A DNA stretch of 64,000 bases. Origin: Mermis nigrescens. Its lineage: Eukaryota; Nematoda; Enoplea; Mermithida; Mermithidae. Below the pieces are notes generated by a model. It did not search any database. It was given only the letters and a program-made list of their open reading frames with translations, and was not told the DNA's origin. Positions 1-12,059 of the stretch are shown here, piece after piece; positions within the stretch are counted from its first letter, which is position 1; every line of letters starts with the position of its first letter. The position numbers and the translations under genes are program-made. The stretch is from positions 12,550,814 through 12,614,813 of the forward strand of contig JAVLUZ010000142.1 of the NCBI GenBank assembly GCA_036768485.1. The letters are read 5' to 3'.

Positions 1-287
1 TAATAATTTCAAAATTTCGGACACTTCCGATATTTCTCCTGGACCCATGAACGTCTTGTGGCAAGCGAACTTAAGCGAAAAATTCTTCCAGCGGAAATTC
101 AAGCCGAGGCATTTGATACAAAACAGCCTTTAGAAAAATTTATGTGTGTGCTCCCCCAAAATTGAAATCCTGGCTACATCTCCAAGTATATAAGGGCGTA
201 TTAGAATCAATTTTTGTGGTCTTTCAAATGCGGCTCAAGATTTGTTTTTGAGAGGCCTTGTGATAATAATCTCAGATCAATTATAAT
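1..287. other. Unassigned flank
   Basis: AT-rich sequence before the outer hAT transposon. I see no gene, RNA or clear repeat in it. Confidence 0.4.
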
Positions 288-481
288 TAAAGGCCGGATT
301 TTGTGTGCAACAAAGTAATCATTTGTGTGCTACAATGTATGCGAAAATCAGCTCTTTGTGTGCTAGTCTGTGTGCAAATTTAAAGGCATAAAATTCACTT
401 CGCCAGTTACCAAAACAACTCTAATCGAACAAAAACTTGTTAAAATTTCAACATTTTAAACCGTTTTGCCGACAATCTGAT

Positions 482-604
482 TTAAATTGCTTTGTATTGA
501 GAAAACGATTGCTCCACATCAACAGAAACAAGTGATTGAGCATACCAAGTTTTCAGTCGTTTGCCTGGGTCTTTCTCGTCCACAAAGTTTCTCAAGTCAA
601 GGTT
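482..604 (-). pseudogene. hAT transposase C-terminal (dimerisation) remnant
   Basis: Read on the minus strand, this gives about 40 residues ending in SVDVEQSFSQYKAI and a stop. The motif S-x-D-V-E-x-S-F-S-x-Y-K is the signature of the C-terminal dimerisation region of hAT transposases. It is preceded by a segment with EKDPGKRLKTWY, which also fits the family. The frame is disrupted further upstream, and the rest of the gene is separated from it by the LTR retrotransposon inserted at 642. It is not functional. Confidence 0.7.
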
Positions 605-641
605 TTAGCAGTCAAATTTAAATCTTATTTTTCTATCATAG

Positions 642-1860
642 TGTCAAGATGGAGCCCAATCTGTACAGCTTCCTTATTTTTATGCATACAATGAATATGC
701 ATTATCCTTTGATATATTATATTTAATAATACGATTTAAATGTTTAGGCATATTATTATAAAATATATTTAAAGTTATAGCGCGGATGTTTCACTATATA
801 AATATTAATATGGACGATGCGAATGATCTGTGACAGCGGTACTGATATATACAAGATGCGCGTTTAAGCGTTATGTTCATTTATGCGTTTAAGTACATGA
901 TAAAATATGCCGCAGCATGAATTAATATGCTGCAAAATTAAATGCTTCTTTGCTGCAAAGCTCAGAGGTCTTAAAAATGAAGACCAATTAATACTTTTTC
1001 CCAATAAAAAGTTAAGACGGATTAAACTGACACGCGCCTAGAAGTTCGGGGACTTATGGAAGACCCAAGGGCAATAAGAGTCGGATTTTTCCGGATTAAC
1101 ACACGTCAACATGCATATAAGCTCAAAAAGGGCAAAAGCTGAGAAAGGTAACACAAGGTAGCATAAAGACCATGTAAGTTCACGATGACAGAAAGCGGTG
1201 CGGTCAAAGGGTCAGTAATTCAAATGAAATGTATGCTTGGCAAGCTATACACGCATGTAAAGGATAGCAGAAATGTCTGAATTAAGCGCTCAAGTCAAAG
1301 TACGTTTTACGAGCCTCTGGCCAAAATGCTATACGCAGCGCAGTATAAAACCGGAAAGATCTAAGAAAAATTGCTCAGCTTGTGATGTGCTGATGCCGAG
1401 TGTGGGACTCAGCTTGTGATGTGTTGACGCCATAGTGCGTGCTTCAGCCTTCACTGTTGATGCCATGAGGCTCAGACCTCTATGTTGATGCCCTGAGCGC
1501 GTTAGTCAGCTTTCTTAAGCTAGACACTGTTATCACATATCGCCGCTCAGACTCTTAAGCTGATACCCTGATTTTCTATCAGGAGGCTCAGTATCTCTAT
1601 TGTCGTTGTCATAGATTTTAGCAACGCCTAACCTCTTTCGCTTTTTGTACGCTTATTAACTTATTTGTTCATTATTTCGAATCCCACTTTTAATATCATA
1701 TTTGTACATATGTATTTCCAAACATGTACATATTGTAAGTAAAAGTTGAAGCGTTAACCCATCGATTCATCCCATAGAAGGGACCAACCCAACTCCCACG
1801 GCCCTTATATTAGGCGTATATCAATAGATAAGAGGAAAGCGTTGCACTTCGAACCTGACA
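642..1860 (+). repeat. 5' LTR
   Basis: The 1219-bp direct repeat of the sequence at 6396-11127 has TGTCA/TGACA ends. This copy is uninterrupted. At 1726-1733 it shows ATTGTAAG, the empty version of the site into which the fold-back hAT inserted in the other LTR. Near 1580 it shows the empty version of the MITE site. Confidence 0.85.
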
Positions 1861-4800
1861 TAATTTTGTGGCGCAGAAAGTAGTATCCGCCCCTCTGCTG
1901 AAAATCGCCTTTTCTAGCCTTCAGAGAAATTACGTGATTTTCGAATCCGCTGAAATGTATTTTATTTTTCTTCCACATACGATTTAGAAAAAATGACGTC
2001 TCGAACTCTGAAGAATTTTGAATTTACTTTGAATTAATTTTAAATCACGACCCAGCAAATCGATTCTTCCCCTATAGAATCATTTTTCTGTCTCTGTAGA
2101 AACGTAGGCTGCTGGAATATTGCTCCGATAGTCCAGTGAAAGAACAGAAAAAGCTTTTAGCTAATATTTTTCTGATTTCGGAGTGAACGTAGGCTGCTGG
2201 AATATTGCTCCGATAGTCCAGTGAAAGGTTAGAAAGAGCATTAGTTTAAGATTTGCTGTTATTTACATATTTTCGAAGTGGTCAAGCTGTGATAATCCCC
2301 GGGTAAAGCGTAGCCCCTGAATCACTGAAATTGATTAAATAGGCGAAAGGAAGCCGATAAATATTTGAATTTATATATATTATATTATATTTTTTCCTGA
2401 CCCTTTTTCGTGATTTCGGTCAGTGAGGTGGCCACAATTTTTCTGCTAATCTCGTCCGGCCGGCGTTTTTAGCAACCCATTTTCCAAATTTCGACGAATA
2501 TATTTAAAGCTTATTTTTGGAGGGACGCAGGAGATGAAAGGAAGAAAATCGAAGAAATCGAAGTCTTAAACACGGATTCAAGTTCGGAAGGTTCTGAAGC
2601 AGTTGAAAGCGGGCAAAAAATGCGGAAAATTCCGAAATTTCTGATCCTGAATTTCAAAGTACTCTTCAAGCTTAACAGATTTTTAGACTCAATTCGAATT
2701 GAATGAAAGTCCAAAAAAGCTCTTGAAGCCCATCAAACATTTCTCGACACGTTTTTTCAGAGTGAAATCGGAAGACCTACCTATATTATTACATATTCGA
2801 TTACTTAGGTCAGAAGGCAGCAAAAATTTCCAAAGTTAGATACATGTATTAATATGATTTATTCCAACCTATATTATTACATATTCGATTACTTAGGTCA
2901 AAAGGCATAAAAATTTCCTAAGTTAGATACATGTATTAATATGATTATTGCGTGAATACCCACTACCGGGCAAATCAGTACTCTAATTTCAGCCCAAATA
3001 TTTCGGAACTAGTGCGAGAAGGGGAGCCAGACGATTACCGAAACATATACTCCTTTATTAGGAAGATTTTTGATTCAAAGATCTGAAACACCTTTAACGA
3101 GGAAAATGATAAACGACGATCAGCGATTAGAAGTTGCTTTTAGACCTGCTTTTGAGGTTTATGGTGCCCGAGCTTGAGCATGCGATTCCAGTGGGGCGGG
3201 ATGACGCGACACAAAAAATGAACTGAAGCCGTCCTGAAATTTGAAAGATCAAAAAGCTTGTGAAATCAGCTGATACCAACTTTTCAAAAGACCGGAAATT
3301 CTTCATAAAGCCTTCATTTATACAAGGGATTTTACGAAAAATTTATCAGTGAAAATCAGAAGTCAACCAAATTCAGAACAATTAACGAAGGAGCAAGTTT
3401 TCCACGATCGAATAAACAGGATTATTTCACTTACTTCAATTCAACATCTGATTAAAGCTCAACTAGTTGCCTTCAAAAAAGCGAGATAATCCAACGCATG
3501 GACATTTAACATTTGAAGGAAATGCAAATCAGGTGAGAACTGTCCTTTTCTTGACATTATTTTCCAAATTTCATGTATACCTTATCCTATTTTGGAATCA
3601 ACCTATTTTTTAAACTAATCACAAAAAATTCCTAAATATTTCCCCTGCTTATCCAGCTTACTTATAAACTCAATTATAACGTTTTTTTTCTACTTTTTAT
3701 AAATTTTATATTGTGCTTGTATTCATTTATGTTGAAGCCTTGTAAATTATATTGCACACATTTCCATAATTATATTATTATAATATATATTACTAATTAT
3801 ATTGTCATACATCAAATACAAAAACTATATCATATTACGTTACTTTATTATTATATTGTACACTTAATCACAATATTTTGTTTATACATATGTTGCTTTA
3901 TATACGTTTATGTGTTCATTTAAAAAAACCGAACATGTTTAAAACTACTCAAAATTTCAATTAGCTTTATAACCAAACACATTTTTTTACTTTTTATTCA
4001 CTATTGTCTATATACTATTTATCATTCCTAAATATTTATACCTGTATTTACAAAGCTTTATAGTAAGTCCATATATTTTTGCGAACTTTCTGTACCTACT
4101 TTCGCTATTGTTTTGTTATATACGCATACTCTATAATTTAATGTTTTTGCAAATATTGCCGTTTCGCACAATTTTGAAAATATTGTCGTTTTCCGAAGTT
4201 AATATAAGCGCTAAGCGCCGAAGTTTTTGATAATCAAGAAAAGTGGCAGCCATAATCAAAAGCCATAGCTTATACTCATTTAAACTGTCTAAAGTAGCTC
4301 ATATGATATTAACCCTTGTGTATTTTATGAATTGTGCCGCATTCGATTAAATTTTCCGATTTGTGGCGTAAAGCGCAGTAGTCATGCGGTAATTTTGCCT
4401 GATTTTCGCAAAATGCATTAAGCAAAGTATTATTCTCTCACTTATCAATGAGGATTTAAGACGTCCTACAGGCGGTCTTTTTGATGAAAGAATAATATGC
4501 GGTCGAACGAGCTACATAAAACGTTTCATCTTAGAGCAGGGAGTTGTAACAGGATTTCACTCCCATGAGATTAAGCGTTTTTCCCAATCGTAAATTACAC
4601 GTGCCAAAATTTATGAGAATTGAGAAAGAAAATCTCAATCCTGTGGATTCAAATTTAAATTACTTCGACATTCGAATATTTCAAAATGAAATTTCGAGCT
4701 TTTCGAAGAATGTGGCTGGAATTTTCATTAATTCCAAATAAACATGACTTAATCAGTTTATTTTCATATCCCAGACCCCATTATAGGGGCAAGAGCCTTC

Positions 4801-6395
4801 TTCCATGTAGGAATTCTTTGCCGAGGTCATCGGCCATGCCTGAACCTTGTAAAGCTGCAAAAATGGTGAATGTTCTGAAAATTACGTAAACTATGAAGTT
4901 AATGGCATATATCATAAGTATACCTACCTGTGAAGAATTAAAAGAGAAATTTGGTTGTCCTCCCTGGGAGGAAGATTTAATCCAATTTTCAGAGACTATA
5001 TATTATTTGCAAAACGATGCCGATTTTTCGGTACAAAAATGAATGAGAAAAGACGTGTGAGTCATTCATGTTAGTGAAAGTCTATTTTAATTTAATCGGA
5101 AAGCAAATAATGCATTTTCCAGTTTGAAACGCCTAATAAGTTTTTGATAACCACTAAGCGACTGGAATGGATGACCTACCTTTCGGACTTTTTCGGGATT
5201 GTCTTTACAAAACCGAAAATTAGAAAAGACTGTACATCGATTCATAGACTGCACATTTGAAATATCCCTACAAACAGGTGTGATTCATGAAACGCTAATA
5301 AGGCGGGGATGAGACCTTTTTATGAAACGCTAATAAGGCGGATGGAACATGAAACGCTAATAATTCATGAAACGCTAATAAGGCGATGGAACTGATAATC
5401 GTTTAGCCAAAAAAGTTTTTCACTGCTTTTAATTTTTTACTTAAAGGACCAGTGTGACTTTGAATAAGCTTTTCATAATTATGCTGATCTTTATGATTGC
5501 TGCTTATTTTGCTAATTTGAACATAAGTCGAAAATGTTCTTTAATTCATGTGTATCCCATGCTCCTAAATCAACCCCAAGTGGTTTAAGTGAAACTGTAA
5601 AACGCCTAATAAAACGACGACGAATATTGAAACCACCTAAATTAAATCAATGGAAAGTCACTTACTTTTACCTGGATTTAGAAACTTTACATAAATTGCA
5701 AAATTTCCGGGTTCATAAAGTTAAATTACCCCAATAGCAGCTAATAGGGGTAAAGTGAGGTTTTTTTGGTCAGCAATGATAACAGTTTTCGCCGAGTATG
5801 TAAAAGAAACGATCCAATAAGACTCTAAGGCGAAAATTGGTTTTAAAGACTCAAGTCTCCTAACGAGTGTGCTAGAAAATCAGAAATCTCTAATGTGTTT
5901 GAGGCATAACTCAAACCAAAACGCATTCAAGAGCTTGCAATAAATACGCACCAATAAAATATAATGAATGAAGCGCGGAACCAAAAAACATTAATTAATG
6001 CTTTGTTAGCGATCGATAAAAACTAAATCCTGCAATGGATTAAAGATGATGCCGACATTTCATCATTGCAAAATAAAACTGAGCACAAACTGAGCACACA
6101 AAAGCCATAAACTGCTTTCTAATGAACGGTTTTGACTATACGAGTATGGAAAAACAGAAATTCACCTGCTAATAAAATTTCTACTGAGCTTGACCTATCT
6201 GAAGAAATCATAGAAGAAAGCAATAAAAAATATAGACCTAATTGGATCCAGCATTTTGCCTTAATCGACATGACATCATTTTAGCGAAATAAGATAGAAC
6301 ACGTACACAAATAATTTGAAAACAATACTTTTTGATAAACCGACATCCCACAGCAACCATCATCAGCCGAGGACGGCTGATCCTAAAGGGTGGCG
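1861..6395. other. Interior of the LTR element, no recognisable genes
   Basis: No reading frame here exceeds about 70 residues and I see none of the polymerase motifs. It contains short tandem duplications. A 45-bp unit with GCTGCTGGAATATTGC occurs twice at 2100-2235. A roughly 90-bp unit is duplicated at 2780-2945. A 20-bp unit, CATGAAACGCTAATAAGGCG, is repeated four times at 5286-5385. The primer-site candidate is near 1868 and the purine-rich tract is at 6385-6395. The region around 3700-4150 is very AT-rich. Confidence 0.6.
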
Positions 6396-7342
6396 TGTCA
6401 AGATGTAGCCCAATCTGTACAGCTTTCTTTCTTTTTATGTATACAATGAATGTGAATTATCCTTTGATATATTATATTTAATAATACGATTTAAATGTTT
6501 AGGCATATTATTATAAAATATTTTTAAAGTTATAGCGCGAATGTTTCACTATATAAATATTATATGTACGGTGCGAATGATCTGTGACAGCGGTACTGAA
6601 ATATAGAAGATGCGCGTTTAAGCGTTATGTTTGTTTATGCGTTTAAGTACATGATAAAATATGCCGCAGCATGAATTAATATGCTGCAAAATGAAATGCT
6701 TCTTTGCTGCAAAGCTCAGAGGTCATAAAAATAAAGACCAATTAATACTTTTTCCCAATACAAAGTTAAGACGGATTAAACTGACATGCGCCCAGAAGTT
6801 CGAGGATTTTCGGAAGACCCAAGGGCAATAAGAGCCGGATTTTTCCGGATTAACACACGTCAAGATGCATATAAGCTCAAAAAGGGCAAAAGGTGAGAAA
6901 GGTAACACAAGGTAGCGTAAAGACCATGTAAGTTCACGATGACAGAAAGCGGCGCGGTCAAAGGGTCAGTAATTCAAATGAAATGTATGCATGGCAAGCT
7001 ATACACGCATGTAAAGGATCTGCAGAAATGTCTGAATTAAGCGCTCAAGTCAAAGTACGTTTTACGAGCCTCTGGCCAAAACGCTATACGCAGCGCAGTA
7101 TAAAACCGGAAAAATCTGAGAAAAATTGCTCAGCTTGTGATGTGCCGATGCCGAGTGTGGGGCTCAGCTTGTGATGTGTTGACGCCATAGTGCGTGCTAG
7201 TACAGCCTTCACTGCTGATGCCATGAGGCTCAGACCTCTATGCTGATGCCCTGAGCGCGTTAGTCAGCTTTCTTAAGCTGACACTGTTATCACATATCGC
7301 CGCTCAGACTCTTAAGCTGATACCCTGATTTTCTATCAGGAG

Positions 7343-7598
7343 CACACCTGGGCGTAGGGGCTTGGGGGTATGCACCCCCCAGAAGCCAAAATACCTCCGC
7401 CCCCAGAAATCAAAATACCCCCCCCCAGAAATCAATTTTTGAAAATTTTTTTCGTTAATTTTTTGATGCCAATGGATAGTACTTGATGAGAAACGTCAAA
7501 AAATGGTGTTTTTATCGCCATACCACCATTTTTAAGGCCATTTTTTGACCTTCAAAAAATCTTGCACCCCTCCAGAATTTTCTTGCTGCCCACGTATG
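7343..7598. mobile_element. Family 1 MITE in the 3' LTR
   Basis: This 256-bp insertion is absent from the 5' LTR. It is flanked by the perfect 8-bp duplication ATCAGGAG (7335-7342, 7599-7606). Its ends are CACACCTGGGC and, inverted, CATACGTGGGC. It has C-runs at one side and no coding capacity. The 8-bp duplication suggests mobilisation by a hAT-type transposase. Confidence 0.85.
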
Positions 7599-7993
7599 AT
7601 CAGGAGGCTCAGTATCTTTATTGTCGTTGTCATAGATTTTAGCAATGCCTAACATCTTTCGATTTTTGTACGCTTATTAATTATTTGTTCATTATTTCGA
7701 ATCCCACTTTTAATATCATATTTGTACATATGTATTTCCAAACATGTACATATTGGAAGCAGTGATCGGACCGAGGGTACTTTTGACCCTCGGCCGAGGC
7801 CGAGGCGACTTGAATCCTTGCCTCGGCCGAGGCCGAGGCCGAGGGTAATGCCGATGGTCAAGCTTATATACGTATATCCATAAATAGTACTCTTAGAATA
7901 TTTTGTATGTACATGAGCTATAGAATAATCGTAATATTTAACACTTTATCGAACTAAAACAAATGTCTATTGGTGTTGGCCAGAATTTTTATT

Positions 7994-8165
7994 TCAATCT
8001 GATGAAGCATCGAAATCTAGATCATCTAAATCAAAGTTAGCCTCATCTATTTTTCCTTGTTGTGCTATCGCGTTATCGTCGTCGTCAGCCTTTATCAGAT
8101 TCTTTAAAGTCACACTATTATAACCAACTGCTTTGAGATTGTCCTTTACAAAAAAGAGTTTTTGA
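7994..8165 (-). pseudogene. Transposase-tail remnant, left arm
   Basis: The minus-strand frame ends with an acidic tail (repeated D codons, then LDFDA-like residues and ASSD) and a TGA stop. It is the inverted counterpart of 10405-10587. Acidic tails of this kind occur in hAT-type transposons, but I assign the class mainly from the element's ends and 8-bp duplication. Confidence 0.5.
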
Positions 8166-8491
8166 ACGTTTTATGGTAGCAGACGAATGCGAATCACTTT
8201 TGAAGTCATATTTTTCTTAAAATTTTAGAATTTTCGACAATTCTGTGCAAAAAAAATCATTAAATTTCTAAGACTTTAACAAAAATCTGGCGCGAAGCGC
8301 CGAGAAATCTGCAAAATTAAGGCGGATACACGTCTAGAAGCATGATTTACTGCTTGATTTCCTGTATTTATAGCATTTGATGCAAAACATTGAAATTTTT
8401 TCATTGAAAATAGAAGAAAACTATGCAAAAATAGCTGTTTCTGCTGTTAAAATTGTTTTGAAACCTACATGAACAGAAAAGGGCTTCCAGG

Positions 8492-9293
8492 GCCCGGTTT
8501 CACCACAAAGCTACGAGTTAGGAGTTACGGGTGACGGTTCATTGAGTACGGGCTACGAGTGCTACAAATTTCTGTTTCACCAAAAACTGAGATTTACGAG
8601 CCACGGGCTACGAGTTACGAGTTCTACGAGTACTTTTTACGAGTGTTTTTTCACGAATAACGGCTGTGCGGTTTCACCAGATATTACGATCGAATGTTAC
8701 GAGTGAACAGATTCGTAAATTTTGTAATATTATCACGGATCAAAAAGAGGTCCGTAGGACTCGTAAAGAAGTGGCAGACCAGTGCGTTTAATAGTTTTCT
8801 GGTTTGTTTTTTCTCAATTTGTTTCACTTTCGTGCACACACCCTAAATAATACAAATACTGGCAGCACATGTAAAGGGTAAGAAGATTAGCATTAAAAAA
8901 TAATATATTTTTCAAAAAATAATTTAGAGAAATCCCATAAAATTCGATTCTTAAGCTGCATTCTTTGAGTAGCAATTCGAAATTTTATTTCTTTAGCCCT
9001 TGTTAGTAATGTTCGCAGCTTTTTTATGAAAAATATTACAATCACTTAGACATTTTGCATAAATTGCGGAAATCGGACATTTTTAATTAGATTTCTGAAA
9101 ATTAGAATTTCATCGCACTTCCTTCGGAAAAGAGCCGACTGCATATTTTATGTACGTATTAATGACAACTAAGAATGATTTTTTAAATTTGAAAATTGAA
9201 ATAATACGCTGTGATATACTTTTAGCTTCGTAACGTCTCTGAATCTGATTTAATTGATTTCGTTTATAAATTATAATAGTAATAATAATAATA

Positions 9294-9324
<31 letters not shown>

Positions 9325-9392
9325 GTATTATAATAATAATATTATTATTAGTATTAGTAATATTCTTATTATTAGTATTATTATTATGATTA

Positions 9393-9429
<37 letters not shown>

Positions 9430-9885
9430 CGTCATTATTATTATTACTAATATTATTATTTTCGTTTTTATTTAAAGTTATAAATTTTCTGAGAAGCTTA
9501 TTAATTCTTGTTGACTAAATCCCAAACATTTCTTAACACTTTCCATGTTTTTCTATCGAGCGGCATAAAATCTGCAATTAATTACATAATTATGCTGTTT
9601 AAAACAGAGACAATGACTAACAAAGAATGTCATACACAAAATAAAAGATATACATTTTATTACGAGTACTCGTAAAAAGGTCCAAAAAGTACTCGTAAAA
9701 AATGAGTTTTTATGAGTCCTACGGAAATCCTGGTGAAACCCTCGTAATACGAACTCTTAAGCCCTTGCTCGTTACTCATAACTCGTAGTCGTAATTCATA
9801 ACTCATAAAAAGATGAAACGCGATATTCCCGTAAAACGGAAGTCGTATGACTCTTGGGAGTCGCAAACTTGTGGTGAAACCGGGC
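8492..9885. mobile_element. TIR element with GCCCGGTTTCACC ends
   Basis: The ends GCCCGGTTTCACCACA and their inverse flank a 1.4 kb insertion with a 5-bp duplication, CCAGG (8487-8491, 9886-9890). The homologous family 3 copy near 57930 is uninterrupted and confirms the insertion. Both sides have many variants of ACGAGTTACGAGT, forming imperfect inverted subterminal repeats. There is no transposase, and I cannot assign a superfamily. Confidence 0.7.
9284..9466. repeat. TAA/TTA-rich microsatellite
   Basis: An imperfect trinucleotide run of TAA and TTA switches strand once near 9295. It lies inside the TIR element. Confidence 0.9.
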
Positions 9886-10404
9886 CCAGGTCGCCAAGAA
9901 AGTAAATAAATGTCATCAATAGGTATCATCCGGCGCGCAGCGCCGGAAAAATTTGAGAAATTATGGTCACTGACGACCAAAAATCATTGCAAATTGCATA
10001 TCCATTCTTTATCTCGCCAAACATTTTGGCCAATGGGGTAGCGGCCGCCCCCCCCGCCCCTCTTAAATCCGCCTCTGCATGTAGCAACTGTACTTTCCGA
10101 TCCATGTAGCAAAAAGACGCTTTTGGTTGTACAAATTATCATTGTGAAATTCAACGCCAAGCGCGAAAAGTCTTTCGCGATTGTTCTCACATTTTATTTC
10201 GAAAGGGGCACTTTCCCCAGTCCCCCTGTATACGTGCCTGAGCTCTACGTTAGGGTTAAAATAGGAACTATATGCTATGCAGGAAGGTCGGTAGGATACT
10301 TAATCAGTGATACTGATACACAAAACCTCTAAAATAAAAAATAATTCATGAAAATGCGGTGGAAGAATAGAAAAGCTGTGGTGAATGAATGACAGACAAA
10401 TGTT

Positions 10405-10587
10405 CAAAAACTCCTTTTTGTAAAGCATAATCTCAAAGCAGTTGGTTATAATAGTGTGACTTTAAAGAACCTGATAAACGATGACGACGACGATGATGCG
10501 ATAGCACAACATGGCGAAATGGATGAGGCTAACTCTGATTCAGATGATCTGGATTTTGATGATGAATTATCTGCTTCATCAGATTAA
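10405..10587 (+). pseudogene. Transposase-tail remnant, right arm
   Basis: The plus-strand frame includes KAVGYNSVTLKNLINDDDDD, an acidic tail and ASSD before TAA at 10585. It is the same sequence as the left-arm remnant in inverted orientation. It lacks the upstream transposase domains. Confidence 0.5.
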
Positions 10588-11131
10588 AATCAGAATTCTG
10601 GCTAACAACAATAAACATATAAACATTTATTTTAGTTAGATAAAGTGTTTAATATTACGATTATTTTCTCTGCACTGTACTTTCCGATCCATGTAGCGAG
10701 CATGAGAAATAAATGTTAGTCATCATATGAATATCAATTGGCACTTTGCTGTATGTAACGTGGTGTAACTGGGTACGCGCCTAAAACCATAAGAAAAGAC
10801 AATAGGTAAGAAACAGCCTGTGTACTGCAGACGCATTCTAAATACTTAATATTTAACGGATATATTAAACTTATTCAAATTTGATTTTAACCCTCGGCGC
10901 CTCGGCACTTTTCAGCTTCGCCCTCGGCGCCGAGGCCGAGGCTCCAAAAAACGCCGAGGCTTGCCGAGGCCGAGGCCGAGGCCTCGGTCCGATCACTGAT
11001 TGGAAGTAAAAGTTGAAGCGTTAACCCATCGATTCATCCCATAGGAGGGACTAACCCAACTCCCATGGCCCTTATATTAGGCATATATCAATAGATAAGA
11101 GGAAAGTGTTGCACTTCGAACCTGACAATAG

Positions 11132-11290
11132 ATCCATCCGAAAATGTGGCTGCATCTGTTCAAATTTTCCTCTGAGTTTCTTTTGGTAGACCTCCCTTAT
11201 CCAAATTTAAATTTTTTATGGCATCTGGCTGAAACTCGAGCTTGGAAACGTTACAAAGTTCGTCTCTAGGGATGCAATTTTTGATAAAAC
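11132..11290 (-). pseudogene. hAT transposase remnant, upstream part
   Basis: Minus-strand translation gives a readable but stop-interrupted stretch containing NLDKGGLPKETQRK. It sits where the transposase of the outer hAT should continue on the far side of the LTR element. The identification rests on position more than on motifs. Confidence 0.35.
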
Positions 11291-11582
11291 ATTTAGCTCA
11301 ACGCATTGCTAGCATCTTTGATTAGCACGCTCTAAAATGCACGTATTGGTGAAAAGTGTTGGCAAGGGATAAAATTGAATGCCAAATGAATGCAAAATGT
11401 GGAACACGCGGGTCAGAATAGTAGTTTTGTGTGCAGTGAATCCCGATTGTGTGCAAAAATACCGAAGAAGGAAGCACCCTTTCGCCTCAAAATAGTGTAT
11501 TTGTGCTTCTCATACCTACATGCTGATTCCATCAAAGCAGCAATAAAAAAGATGTGTGCTTGCATACAAAATCCGGTCTCTA

Positions 11583-12059
11583 GGTATAAACCATTTTAAT
11601 GCGCTTACTAACATAATCTAAAAGAGTGTAGCCGTAAAAATGGAGAACAATAATACATAAGTGATGTAACATACAATATGCAGTTAAAAGTGTGATCAGC
11701 AGACTGATTCCACCTTGATGCTGCTGAATTTGTTGCACTAATGGCACATGATTGCACTGTTCGAACAGTGGAATTGTTGGAAATTATGGGATACTTGATG
11801 GATTTATTGGGTAATACCATCAGTAATACCATCGTTATGGTGGGTGGGACAGGTAAGATTCTTGAGATGCTAATTGTAAAACGATGAATATGCATAAAAA
11901 ATGTTTTTTTTACGATTCGAACAATGCTCGTTCTTCTTGGAACATAAAAACATATAAAACTTCCAAAAAGTGAAGTGAATCGAACAAAATATAGTTAAAA
12001 AAGTGAGTGAATGGAGCAAGGCGAGGTAAATTTGACACAGTCACAATTTAGCTAAAACA
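11583..12059. other. Unassigned spacer
   Basis: An open plus-strand frame of about 50 codons (about 11713-11855) runs into GGTAAG, which resembles a splice donor. I see no match to a known family, and the stretch is too short to call a gene. Confidence 0.25.

Larger units (their letters stand above)
8190..10078. mobile_element. Family 3 repeat, nested
   Basis: It is homologous to 57487-58290. The shared blocks include a GGCGCGAAGCGCC hairpin at 8289-8301, a stretch near 8330-8480, and 9890-10078 ending in AAATCCGCCTCTG. This copy is split by the MITE at 8492-9885. The left boundary is approximate. Confidence 0.5.
7760..10998. mobile_element. hAT-type fold-back (inverted-dimer) element
   Basis: The ends are CAGTGATCGGACCGAGG and its inverse, flanked by the perfect duplication ATTGGAAG (7752-7759 and 10999-11006). 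The matching site in the 5' LTR is empty. Both ends have clusters of GCCGAGG subterminal repeats. Both halves carry the same transposase-tail coding sequence in opposite orientation, so the element has two copies of one end rather than a left and a right end. Because a single target duplication encloses the whole unit, it apparently moved as an inverted dimer. It has no intact transposase. A family 3 repeat and another MITE are nested in its centre. Confidence 0.85.
642..11127 (+). mobile_element. LTR retrotransposon (probably Gypsy-type), decayed
   Basis: Two direct copies of a 1.2 kb sequence start TGTCA and end TGACA, the usual LTR termini. The whole element is flanked by the 4-bp duplication ATAG (638-641 and 11128-11131). 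A possible primer-binding site beginning TGGCGCAG lies a few bases after the first LTR, and a purine-rich stretch AAAGGGTGGCG directly precedes the second. The 4-bp duplication and this layout favour Gypsy over other LTR classes. I could not recognise gag, protease, reverse transcriptase or integrase in the 4.5 kb interior, so this is either a very decayed copy or a non-coding (LARD-like) derivative. The + strand is assigned from the primer-site and purine-tract order. Confidence 0.8.
6396..11127 (+). repeat. 3' LTR, interrupted twice
   Basis: It starts with TGTCAAGATG and ends with CCTGACA like the 5' LTR. When the MITE (7343-7598) and the fold-back hAT (7760-10998) are removed together with their 8-bp duplications, the remainder is about 1221 bp, almost exactly the length of the intact 5' LTR. 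The two LTRs differ at scattered positions, so the insertion is not recent. Confidence 0.85.
288..11582 (-). mobile_element. Old hAT transposon, split by later insertions
   Basis: The left end (TAAAGGCCGGATTTTGTGTG) and the inverted right end (TAGAGACCGGATTTTGTATG) match closely and have the hAT end pattern, with A at position 2 and G at position 5. Minus-strand coding remnants of a hAT transposase lie on both sides of the LTR element that interrupts it: the C-terminus at 482-604 and an upstream part at about 11132-11290. The flanking octamers ATTATAAT and GGTATAAA agree at only five of eight positions, so the target duplication is decayed. Short TTTGTGTGC motifs recur near both ends. The outer boundary is inferred from these ends. 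The element is old, because its transposase is interrupted by stops and by a retrotransposon. Confidence 0.6.

Noticed and set aside
5280..5390. Regular repeats that might be a CRISPR array
   Set aside because: Four copies of CATGAAACGCTAATAAGGCG with irregular short spacing inside a eukaryotic LTR element; not a CRISPR.
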